A stretch of DNA of 8,858 bases from Verrucomicrobiales bacterium (GTDB lineage: Bacteria; Verrucomicrobiota; Verrucomicrobiia; Verrucomicrobiales; DEV007): positions 1 through 8,858 of the forward strand of contig QIKC01000076.1 of the NCBI GenBank assembly GCA_003232855.1, written 5' to 3'. Position numbers and translations under genes: made by a program. Position 1 is the stretch's first letter. Each line of letters starts with the position of its first letter. Below the pieces are notes generated by a model. It saw only the letters and a list, made by a program, of their open reading frames with translations, ran no database searches and was not told the DNA's origin. This document shows, one piece after another, positions 1-5,593 of the stretch.

Positions 1-20
1 GGTTCGAAGTTTTTGTTCAT
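1..20 (-). CDS. Possible 5' end of a gene leaving the window on the left
   Basis: An ATG on the minus strand at 20-18 opens a frame reading MNKNFE before the window ends. Only six codons are visible, so no function can be given. The idea that it is a gene rests on the position: it lies 5 bp after the stop of a 14-codon frame with an excellent ribosome binding site, in an AT-rich stretch unlike the GC-rich genes nearby. A chance ATG is equally possible. Confidence 0.22.
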
Positions 21-25
21 TTGAT

Positions 26-83
26 CTATTCAGTAAACAGATTCTGATGAAAATCAACCTTTCTAAACAAAAAAATCACCTCC
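26..83 (-). promoter_or_regulatory. Strong Shine-Dalgarno site with a 14-codon leader-like frame
   Basis: On the minus strand, positions 83-75 read GGAGGTGAT, a perfect complement to the 3' end of 16S rRNA. This is the best ribosome binding site seen in the window. Eight bases after the GGAGG core a TTG codon (70-68) opens a frame encoding MFRKVDFHQNLFTE and ending with TAG at 28-26. The frame stops 5 bp before the ATG at 20-18. It could be a leader peptide coupled to the next gene, or the start of a gene broken by a frameshift. It could also be chance, since TTG is a weak start and the peptide has no regulatory codon run. Confidence 0.3.
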
Positions 84-149
84 GGGCAGCTGGCGATGGG
101 TGGTCGGGCGTCGCTCAGCAGGCCGGCGCCTGTTCGGATGAGATGCCGA

Positions 150-365
150 TCAGTAGGGGAAGTGGTCGCAGCGCGGGCCGGCGTTGCGGATTTCGAGCAT
201 GCGCGCCCTGCCGCGTTGCGCCGCGTCGAGGGATGCGGCGATCTCGGTGAGCGCCGAGGCCAGGTTGGCGATGAACTTCGCGCTGCTGTCGGCTTTGACG
301 TTTGCGGTGATACTCGGCCGACCGGGTTGGCAGATTTGCAGAAAGTCTTTGATTTTAATGCGCAT
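150..365 (-). CDS. Small hypothetical protein (71 aa), unrecognised
   Basis: The frame starts at ATG 365-363 and encodes 71 residues, beginning MRIKIKDFLQ and ending CDHFPY. I do not recognise a family. The case for coding is compositional: the third codon positions are mostly G or C and the residues look like a soluble protein, with a helix-prone stretch around residues 29-50 rich in Ala, Leu, Ile and Glu. The overlapping plus-strand frame gives an Arg/Ala-rich, low-quality translation here. There is no good Shine-Dalgarno site before the ATG. The frame is open upstream to 482, but that part (Arg/Cys-rich) looks non-coding. In another frame just upstream, HVGAESFVEA also looks protein-like, so this may be the remnant of a longer, frameshifted gene. 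It is divergent from the pseudopilin gene. Confidence 0.45.
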   Translation of the reverse strand: MRIKIKDFLQICQPGRPSITANVKADSSAKFIANLASALTEIAASLDAAQRGRARMLEIRNAGPRCDHFPY

Positions 366-452
366 GCCGCTTCGACGAACGACTCGGCACCGACATGCAC
401 GGCGGCAAAGAAACGGGCTGATATTCCCCCGCCATGCCCTACTCTCTTCCTC

Positions 453-878
453 GTGTTCAAGGAATCGCTGAAGGCTATCCACGAGATCGCCAATCGCTTG
501 GCGCTGATCGTGGTAATCGTCGTGTTTTGTGGGATTTTCATCTTCCCGATGTTCTATAGCCGCAAGAAGGCGAATGCGGTCAAAATGGAGCTGCGCGAGA
601 TCGCCGCCGCCCTTGCGGACTATCGCTCGGAGTCCGGAGGCTGGCCTTCTCCTGGTGCTCGTTCAGTGTCCGGGGCGCTGCTCGGCGACGGTGGCGGCAA
701 GGCGTATTCGCAGCACCTGCGCCGCGACGAGGAGGGGCGCTTTGTCGATCCTTGGGACACCCCCTACCGCTTCTTTTTTTCCAAATCGGGTTTCGTGATC
801 CAGTCGGCGGGTAAGGACGGGAAGCATTCCGATGGCGCGGGTGGCCGTGGCGACGATGTCTGGTTTTCGGAGAGGTGA
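453..878 (+). CDS. Pseudopilin-like membrane protein (GspG-related C-terminal part)
   Basis: The chosen GTG start at 453 gives 141 residues. Residues about 16-35 form one strongly hydrophobic segment (ALIVVIVVFCGIFIF), followed by a basic patch (SRKKANA) and a helix (VKMELREIAAALADYRSESG). This layout is that of type II secretion and type IV pilin-like proteins. The C-terminal part supports it: VDPWDTPYRFF (98-108), a GKDG turn (120-123) and DDVWFSE (134-140) resemble the DPWG.PY and calcium-site region of GspG-like major pseudopilins. The usual prepilin peptidase site (Gly followed by FTLIE) is absent, so it may be an unprocessed relative or a diverged family member. The frame is open upstream to 96, but that extension is Arg/Ala-rich and overlaps a better minus-strand frame, so I left it out. 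No clear Shine-Dalgarno site precedes 453, and the start is uncertain. No secretion genes adjoin it. Confidence 0.6.
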   Translation: MFKESLKAIHEIANRLALIVVIVVFCGIFIFPMFYSRKKANAVKMELREIAAALADYRSESGGWPSPGARSVSGALLGDGGGKAYSQHLRRDEEGRFVDPWDTPYRFFFSKSGFVIQSAGKDGKHSDGAGGRGDDVWFSER

Positions 879-885
879 ACGTGGC

Positions 886-902
886 GACGGTTTTTAACCG
901 TC
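886..902. repeat. Small palindrome 1, GGTT-N3-AACC core
   Basis: GACGGTT and AACCGTC form a perfect 7-bp stem around a three-base TTT loop, 7 bp after the pseudopilin stop codon. No T-run follows on either strand, so it is a poor intrinsic terminator. It shares the GGTT-N3-AACC core with a second palindrome 29 bp further on, which suggests a REP-like dispersed element. Confidence 0.45.
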
Positions 903-931
903 TGGCTCGGGGCAGTTTGGGCGGGAGGGGA

Positions 932-948
932 GGAGGTTGCAAACCTCC
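932..948. repeat. Small palindrome 2, GGTT-N3-AACC core
   Basis: GGAGGTT and AACCTCC form a perfect 7-bp stem around GCA. It lies between the pseudopilin and PEP-CTERM genes. Stem length, loop length and GGTT/AACC core equal those of the palindrome at 886-902, while the outer three base pairs differ. Such paired small hairpins are typical of REP-like intergenic repeats. Whether this one recurs in the genome cannot be seen here. Confidence 0.45.
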
Positions 949-978
949 GCTACGGGTTCTGGGCGGAAATTTTCAGGG

Positions 979-1038
979 AATAAGTAAAAATTAATTAAAT
1001 AAATATTGATAATTTCCATAAAAACCATACAGTTAGCT
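979..1038 (+). promoter_or_regulatory. AT-rich probable promoter region of the PEP-CTERM gene
   Basis: The 60 bases before the ATG at 1039 are almost all A and T, in sharp contrast to the GC-rich sequence on both sides. A possible -35 box TTGATA lies at 1006-1011 and a weak -10 TACAGT at 1028-1033 with a 16-bp spacer. That pair would start transcription almost at the ATG. The boxes are guesses; the composition is the main evidence. No Shine-Dalgarno site is visible before 1039. Confidence 0.3.
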
Positions 1039-1869
1039 ATGATAAATCTTAAAAAACGATCATATCGGGCATTATGCGTGGGAATCGCGCTTATCGGGAT
1101 GAGTGCGAGCGCCAGTGCGATGGTCGTCCTCGATTGGAGTGATTGGGACAGTTCGTTTATCGATGGGCGGCGTGGGTGGCAGTCGTATACGAACTCGGAC
1201 GGCGTTCAGATTCGCTATCGCAACAATCGTCTGCGCAACGACAACAGCACGCCGCGAGCCGATTTTATCTTCGGCACCCCTGCGGTGTTGAGTGCGGGGC
1301 AGCCGGGGCTCGGGTTCCAGCCTTTCAATGGCACCGGCGGGGCGCCCGACCAATATTTGGATATTTTCCAAAACGCGGGAGTGGGCAATGGAACGCTCCA
1401 CCGCTACCAGTTTAGCGAAGGCTTGGAAGGCGCTAGCATCGAGATCTGGGACATCGACAGCTCGGTCTCCAATGGTCGCAACTACACCGATCAGGTGAGG
1501 TTGACGGCGCTCGACAGCAATGGGCAGGTAATTTTGCCGACTCGGGCGATCATCACCAACAGCAATGTCGTCGTGCAGGCGGCTGGCGCCACTTGGCAGG
1601 CGTTGCCTGACGCCCAGGCGACATCGTTTTCCACCGACGGCAATCTGACGGTGTTTTTCGATGCCGCAGACATTCGCGAGATCCGGGTTGAGTATATCAA
1701 CGCCGACGGCGGTGTTGTCAGTTCGCCGGATCGTGATACTCAGGCGATCGGCATCTACAATATTAGCGAGACCGGGATCATCCTGTCGGCGCCGATTCCG
1801 GAGCCGGGCGCTTTGGCTCTAGTGCTGGTTGGTGGCGTGATGTTGTTAGGCCGACGCAGGCGCGCATAG
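1039..1869 (+). CDS. Secreted PEP-CTERM sorting-domain protein of unknown function
   Basis: The product is 276 residues. It starts with a signal peptide: basic residues at 5-10 (KKRSYR), a hydrophobic core at 11-22, and a likely cleavage site after ASA at 25-27. It ends with a PEP-CTERM signal: PEP at 254-256, a hydrophobic segment, and RRRRA at 272-276. In known systems such proteins are exported by Sec, held in the membrane and cleaved by an exosortase, often together with exopolysaccharide production. The middle is rich in Asn, Gly, Asp and aromatic residues and probably folds as beta-sheet; IEIWDIDSS, LTVFFDAAD and IREIRVEYIN are typical strands. I recognise no catalytic domain. The frame could begin at a TTG at 1006, but only the ATG at 1039 puts the signal peptide at the N terminus. 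No exosortase gene is in the window. The stop is 7 bp from the convergent nadD stop. Confidence 0.85.
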   Translation: MINLKKRSYRALCVGIALIGMSASASAMVVLDWSDWDSSFIDGRRGWQSYTNSDGVQIRYRNNRLRNDNSTPRADFIFGTPAVLSAGQPGLGFQPFNGTGGAPDQYLDIFQNAGVGNGTLHRYQFSEGLEGASIEIWDIDSSVSNGRNYTDQVRLTALDSNGQVILPTRAIITNSNVVVQAAGATWQALPDAQATSFSTDGNLTVFFDAADIREIRVEYINADGGVVSSPDRDTQAIGIYNISETGIILSAPIPEPGALALVLVGGVMLLGRRRRA

Positions 1870-1876
1870 GGGCGAT

Positions 1877-2464
1877 TTACGGCGAACTGTAGAGTTGTTC
1901 GCTTTGGATAAGGTCGGCGACCTGTGGGTCGAGCAGGCCGGTGGTGGGTTCGCCGGTGGTCAGGCGGTGGCGAATTTCGGTGCTGGAGGCGGGGTGGCGG
2001 AGGTTGATTTCGACGTGGCGGAAGGCCGGTTGAGGCTGCGGTTCGGTGCCACGGGGGAAGACGATGAAGTGTAGCAGCGCGGCGAGGCGGTCGGGTTCGG
2101 CCCAGCCGGGGAGCGCGCGCCACTGGTCGGCGCCGAGGATCCAAAACAGCTCGGCGCCGGGAAATTCTGCGGCGAAGTGTTCTGCGGTGCGCCACGAGTA
2201 GGATGTCTGCTGACGCTCGATTTCCCAGCGGCAGACGTCGGCCCAGGGGAGATCGCGCAGGGCGAGTTCGAGCATGGCGATGCGTTGCCCGGCGGCGGCC
2301 AACTGGCGGTCGCGTTTGTGCGGGGACTGCCAGCAGGGAAGGAAGAAGACCCGATCGAGCCCGCACGCCGCTTGCGCCGCCTCGGCGATCGCCAAGTGGC
2401 CAAAGTGCACGGGGTCAAAAGAACCGCCGAACAGCGCGATTTTTGGGGGAGTGTTAAGTTTCAA
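1877..2464 (-). CDS. nadD: Nicotinate-nucleotide adenylyltransferase (NadD)
   Basis: NadD joins nicotinate mononucleotide and ATP to give deamido-NAD and pyrophosphate, the second-last step of cytosolic NAD synthesis. The 195 residues are a normal length. GGSFDPVHFGH at residues 13-23 is the nucleotidyltransferase motif with both histidines, SPHK at 47-50 fits the family, LGADQW (110-115) matches the GxD region, and SSTEIR (160-165) is the C-terminal ATP-binding motif. The start is odd. In frame, a TGA lies at 2470-2468, two codons before TTG 2464, and no ATG or GTG precedes the first motif. TTG 2464 is therefore the only usual start available, and it lies inside the left arm of the inverted repeat at 2455-2528. 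No Shine-Dalgarno site is visible. It is the last gene of the minus-strand run, 67 bp after the reductase gene, and converges with the PEP-CTERM gene. Confidence 0.93.
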   Translation of the reverse strand: MKLNTPPKIALFGGSFDPVHFGHLAIAEAAQAACGLDRVFFLPCWQSPHKRDRQLAAAGQRIAMLELALRDLPWADVCRWEIERQQTSYSWRTAEHFAAEFPGAELFWILGADQWRALPGWAEPDRLAALLHFIVFPRGTEPQPQPAFRHVEINLRHPASSTEIRHRLTTGEPTTGLLDPQVADLIQSEQLYSSP

Positions 2465-2528
2465 GTTTCAAGTGTTCAGCAGGAATTTACTTCTTCCTTT
2501 ATACTGAAAACTTGAAACTTGAAACTTA
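2455..2528. repeat. Inverted repeat with 25-bp arms between the reductase gene and nadD
   Basis: Positions 2455-2479 and 2504-2528 are reverse complements with a single mismatch in 25 bp, separated by 24 bases. The outer arm is built from a 7-base unit, AAGTTTC, occurring twice plus AAG. An inner AGGAA/TTCCT pair (2481-2485, 2494-2498) could extend the hairpin. The element fills the 67-bp spacer almost completely: it begins 3 bp after the reductase stop codon and its far arm contains the TTG start of nadD. It is AT-rich, unlike the genes around it. There is no T-run after the stem, so it is not a standard terminator. A small non-autonomous mobile or REP-like repeat is my preferred reading. 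Confidence 0.8.
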
Positions 2529-2531
2529 TAG

Positions 2532-3683
2532 TCAATAAACGTCCCGGCGGTAGCGTTTGTCGGTTCGCATTTGTTCGACGTAGGCGGCGGCGTCTTCGGC
2601 GCTTTTGCCGCCGTGGGTTTCGATGATTTGGTGCAGGGCTTTATCGACGTCGGGAGCCATGCGTTCGGCGTCGCCACAGACGTAGAAGATGGCGCCGCGT
2701 TCGAGCCAGGCCCAGAAGTCGGCGCCCTGTTCGATGATTGTGTGTTGGACGTAGACTTTTTCCTCTTGGTCGCGCGACCAGGCGGTGGTTACTTTGTCGA
2801 GGGTGCCATCGGCGAGGTAGGCCTCCCATTCGTCGTGGTAGAAGTAGCAGTGTTCCTCGTGGATTTCGCCAAAAAAGAGCCATGCGTTGCCTTTGGCGGC
2901 GGTGGCTTTGCGCTCTTGTAGGAAGGCGCGGAAGGGGGCGATGCCGGTGCCCGGGCCGCACATGATGACGGGTATGTCCTGGTCCGGGGCGGGCAGGCGG
3001 AAGCCTTTTCCGGGGGTGACGAAGCAGGGGATCGGCGTGTCGGAGCCGATGCGTTGGCCGAGCCAGCTGGAGCAGACGCCCTGGCGTTTGCGTTCGTGGC
3101 TGTGGTATTCGACGAGGGCGACGGTGAGTTGAACTTCGTTAGGGTTGGCGGCCTGGCTGGAGGCGATCGAGTAGAGGCGAATGTTGAGTTTTTTCAACAG
3201 TGCGACGAAGTCGGCGGGTTCGAAGGTGACTTCGGGGTGGGCGCGCAGTAGGTCGATGACATCGCGTCCCCAGAGGAAGTTGGCGAGGTCGGTTTTTTTG
3301 TCGGGTTCGAGCAGGTCGGCCCAGGCGGCGTCGGGGGCGCGCTCGGCGATGGCTTTCAGCAATTTTTTATCGGGGGTGGTGATGGCGTAGTTTCCGGTCA
3401 GCGCGGTGCGGATCGGCACCTCTTCTTTGGCCGGGTTGGGGACGAGTTCGTCACCGCTGAATCCGAGGGTGGCGAGCAGCTCGCCGACCAGCTCCGGGTC
3501 GTTTTGCGGCAGCACGGCGAGCGAGTCGCCCGGGGTGTATTCCAAACCGGCTCCGAGCAGGTCGATATCGAAATGCCAGGTGGTTTTCTTGGGGCAGTCG
3601 CCGGTGAGCAGGCGCGAATTTTTCAGTTTCGCAAGTAGCGGGTTCTTGCGGTTGAACTTGGGTTTGGCGGGTGCTTCGGACAT
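2532..3683 (-). CDS. CysJ-like NADPH:flavoprotein reductase without flavodoxin domain
   Basis: The 383-residue product is the FAD/NADPH-binding half of a sulfite reductase flavoprotein (CysJ) or cytochrome P450 reductase type enzyme. Visible motifs in order: RLYSIASS (169-176, FAD binding), GVCSSWL (202-208, FAD phosphate loop), GPGTGIAPFRAF (243-254, NADPH pyrophosphate), FFGEIH (270-275), KVYVQH (309-314), YVCGDAERM (334-342) and the C-terminal KRYRRDVY (376-383), whose final aromatic residue stacks on FAD in this family. Residues 25-165 hold the connecting domain. E. coli CysJ also has an N-terminal FMN-binding flavodoxin domain; here the protein starts directly with the linker, so electrons must pass to a separate acceptor. 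No flavodoxin, CysI or other partner is nearby. The start is ATG 3683 with AAGGGG 7 bases upstream. It follows ftsY by 57 bp. The electron acceptor, and so the true role, is unknown. Confidence 0.88.
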   Translation of the reverse strand: MSEAPAKPKFNRKNPLLAKLKNSRLLTGDCPKKTTWHFDIDLLGAGLEYTPGDSLAVLPQNDPELVGELLATLGFSGDELVPNPAKEEVPIRTALTGNYAITTPDKKLLKAIAERAPDAAWADLLEPDKKTDLANFLWGRDVIDLLRAHPEVTFEPADFVALLKKLNIRLYSIASSQAANPNEVQLTVALVEYHSHERKRQGVCSSWLGQRIGSDTPIPCFVTPGKGFRLPAPDQDIPVIMCGPGTGIAPFRAFLQERKATAAKGNAWLFFGEIHEEHCYFYHDEWEAYLADGTLDKVTTAWSRDQEEKVYVQHTIIEQGADFWAWLERGAIFYVCGDAERMAPDVDKALHQIIETHGGKSAEDAAAYVEQMRTDKRYRRDVY

Positions 3684-3740
3684 GGCCTAACCCCTTATTC
3701 GAAACTTGCTGAAATGACAGGGAATTCTGTCGCGTCGGGA

Positions 3741-4586
3741 TCAGAGGATCTGTTCGACGAAGCGTTCGGCCTCGAAGCGCTCAAAGTCCTCGGCGCGTTC
3801 GCCGAGACCGATGAAGCGGGTGGGTACGTCGAGTTCCTGGGCGATGGAGACGACGACGCCGCCCTTGCCGGAGCCGTCGAGCTTGGTGACGATCAGCCCG
3901 GTGAGGTCGGCGGCCGCTTTGAATTCTTTGGCCTGCGAGAGCGCGTTCGAGCCGGTGGTGGCATCGACCACTAGCAGCGTCTCGTGCGGGGCGGTGTCGT
4001 CCCGCTTGGCCAGGGTGCGGCTGATTTTGCTGAGTTCCTGCATCAGGTTGTGCCGCGTGTGCAGGCGCCCGGCGGTGTCGCAGATGAGGAAGTCGACGTT
4101 GGCCGCGATCGCGGCGCTGTGGGCGTCGAAGCAGACCGATGAGGGGTCGGCTTTGTACTGGCTTTTGACGAGGGGGATGTCGAGGCGCCCGGCCCAGATT
4201 TCGAGTTGTTCGATGGCGGCGGCGCGGAAGGTGTCTGCGGCGGCTAGCATGACGCTGTGGCCGGAGTCTTTGAGCAGTTTGGCGAGCTTGGCGGAGGAGG
4301 TGGTCTTGCCGGTGCCGTTGACGCCGACCACTAGGATGACCTTCGGCCGGTCGCCGAGGGGGGTGATGGGCGGGGCGTCGGCGGGGAGGATGGCGCGAAT
4401 TTCCTGGCGGCAGACGTCGATGACGTCTTCGGGTTTGAGTTTGCGACCCAGGGCCCGCAGGCGGTCGATGATGCCCATCGACATGCGCACTCCGAGGTCG
4501 CCGCCGATGAGGCTCTCTTCCAATTCGTCCCAATCGATCTTTTCCCTCGAGAAGCGATTGAAGATTTTTTTGAACAAGCCCGCCAT
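3741..4586 (-). CDS. ftsY: Signal recognition particle receptor FtsY
   Basis: FtsY is the GTPase receptor that docks the signal recognition particle with its ribosome at the inner membrane. The 281-residue protein shows the SRP-GTPase motifs in order: GVNGTGKTT P-loop (88-96), DTFRAAAIEQL (118-128), DTAGR (170-174), TKLDGSGKGG (234-243) and GLGERAEDFERF (260-271). That GLGE..EDF ending with a threonine in GTGKTT is typical of FtsY rather than Ffh, and no methionine-rich M domain follows. The long acidic A domain of E. coli FtsY is absent. The protein instead begins with a short amphipathic basic helix (MAGLFKKIFNRF), probably the membrane-targeting element, then a helical N domain. It starts at ATG 4586, 16 bp after nusB. 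A weak TGGA lies upstream. Confidence 0.96.
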   Translation of the reverse strand: MAGLFKKIFNRFSREKIDWDELEESLIGGDLGVRMSMGIIDRLRALGRKLKPEDVIDVCRQEIRAILPADAPPITPLGDRPKVILVVGVNGTGKTTSSAKLAKLLKDSGHSVMLAAADTFRAAAIEQLEIWAGRLDIPLVKSQYKADPSSVCFDAHSAAIAANVDFLICDTAGRLHTRHNLMQELSKISRTLAKRDDTAPHETLLVVDATTGSNALSQAKEFKAAADLTGLIVTKLDGSGKGGVVVSIAQELDVPTRFIGLGERAEDFERFEAERFVEQIL

Positions 4587-4602
4587 ATTTCCAGGTCTGA
4601 AA

Positions 4603-5019
4603 TTAGCGCAGGGGGCGGGTGATATCGGATTTCATGCGGTCGAGGACGCCGTTGACGAAGCGTCCCGAGTCCTCGGTGCCGAAGCGTTTGGAAATCTCCA
4701 CGGCTTCGTTGATGGCGACAATGGGCGGCACGCTATCGCAGTGGAACATCTCGTAGACGGCGAGGCGGAGGACGTTGCGATCCACCACCGAGAGGCGTTT
4801 CATCTCGAAATTTTCGATGCCTGCAGCGAGGCGGGCATCGATGTCCGTCTGGTGCGCGATGACGCCGCTGATGAGTACGGCGGCGAATTTCTGCACTCCG
4901 ACCTTAGCGAGTCGCAGTTTGAAAAAAGTCCCGAGGTCGTCCTCGCCGAGATCGTTGTCGAGGTCGCGGTTGAAGAGGAACTGTATCGCGGCCTCGCGGC
5001 CATCCCGCCTCTTACCCAT
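4603..5019 (-). CDS. nusB: Transcription antitermination factor NusB
   Basis: NusB binds boxA RNA with NusE (S10) and supports antitermination of rRNA transcription. The 138-residue length is typical. Family signatures are visible: the N-terminal R..AIQFLF (8-16), the RLSVVDRNVLRLAVYEM helix (75-91), VAINEAVEISKRFG (101-114) and DSGRFVNGVLD (117-127). The chosen ATG at 5019 gives MGKRRDGREA, a usual basic NusB N terminus involved in boxA binding. Its first eight bases overlap the end of ribH (ATGGGTAA), so translation is probably coupled. The ribH-nusB pairing is common in many bacteria. The stop is 16 bp before ftsY. Confidence 0.95.
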   Translation of the reverse strand: MGKRRDGREAAIQFLFNRDLDNDLGEDDLGTFFKLRLAKVGVQKFAAVLISGVIAHQTDIDARLAAGIENFEMKRLSVVDRNVLRLAVYEMFHCDSVPPIVAINEAVEISKRFGTEDSGRFVNGVLDRMKSDITRPLR

Positions 5020-5530
5020 TGGCGCGGGCGGATTTATTGGGTAAAGCGTCTTCGGCAGCGGTTTTCAATTTGGCGAAGAGGTCGATCATGGTGACTGCGG
5101 CTTTGGCGGCCTCGGTGCCGCGGTTTTTATCGCCGGTGCAGCGGTCGGCGGCTTGCTCCTCGTCGGCGACTAACAAAACTTCGTGGATCACCGGCGTGCG
5201 CTGGGCGAGGGCGATATTTTGCAGCGCGTCGGTCACCGATTTGCCGATGAGGTCGGCGTGGGCGGTCTGGCCGCGGATGATGACGCCGAGGGCGATCACG
5301 CAGGCGGGGTTCGTCTGGCTCAATATCTGGTTGGTGCAGACGGGGATTTCGAAGGCGCCGGGCACGCGGTAGATGGAGACGCCGAGGGTTGGGTCGAGCT
5401 GTTTTAGCTCGGCGATGGTCGATTCGATGAGTGGGGCGACCAGCTCATCGTTGTAGAGGCTGGCGACGATGGCGATGGAGCGACGTGAGCCGAAGCTTCT
5501 GGGGCGGCGGGGAAGGGAGGTGACGGACAT
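5012..5530 (-). CDS. ribH: 6,7-dimethyl-8-ribityllumazine synthase (RibH)
   Basis: RibH condenses 3,4-dihydroxy-2-butanone 4-phosphate (made by RibBA) with 5-amino-6-ribitylaminouracil, giving the lumazine precursor of riboflavin. The 172 residues include IVASLYNDELV (21-31, the F/Y-N substrate loop), VPGAFEIP (56-63), ALGVIIRGQTAHADLI (80-95) with the probable catalytic His91, and GDKNRGTEAA (133-142). The mid-region HEVLLVADEEQA differs from the usual GVLT.....QA pattern, and AHADLI replaces the more common HFEYV, but the key residues are kept. The first 15 residues are a basic Ser/Arg-rich tail. The start at ATG 5530 has GGAAA about eight bases upstream. It follows ribBA by 63 bp and overlaps nusB by 8 bp. 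The lumazine product still needs riboflavin synthase (RibE), which is not in the window, nor is RibD. Confidence 0.95.
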   Translation of the reverse strand: MSVTSLPRRPRSFGSRRSIAIVASLYNDELVAPLIESTIAELKQLDPTLGVSIYRVPGAFEIPVCTNQILSQTNPACVIALGVIIRGQTAHADLIGKSVTDALQNIALAQRTPVIHEVLLVADEEQAADRCTGDKNRGTEAAKAAVTMIDLFAKLKTAAEDALPNKSARANG

Positions 5531-5593
5531 GTGTGGTTTCCGGGGAGGTGGCGGGGGACAGTGCGTGCGGAGTCCTCAAAAAGCAACCGTCTC

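Noticed and set aside
76..83. Fragment of a 16S rRNA 3' end (ATCACCTCC on the plus strand)
   Set aside because: Only nine bases match and the flanks do not continue the rRNA sequence; a ribosome binding site on the other strand explains it better.
96..452. N-terminal extension of the pseudopilin frame, which would give a 260-residue protein
   Set aside because: The translation is Arg/Ala/Gly-rich without any domain, would place the membrane segment in the middle of the protein, and overlaps a minus-strand frame with better codon quality.
26..541. A 171-codon open frame on the minus strand
   Set aside because: Its translation is dominated by Ser, Pro, Arg and Thr, typical of a shadow frame in GC-rich DNA. 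Only a short piece (HVGAESFVEA) looks protein-like.
3716..3731. GACAG/CTGTC hairpin between ftsY and the reductase gene as a terminator
   Set aside because: The stem is only 5 bp with a 6-base loop and no T-run follows on the minus strand, while close gene spacing favours read-through.
3811..5094. A 427-codon open frame on the plus strand opposite ftsY and nusB
   Set aside because: It is antisense to two clearly identified genes, has no recognisable motif, and arises from the GC-rich third positions of those genes.
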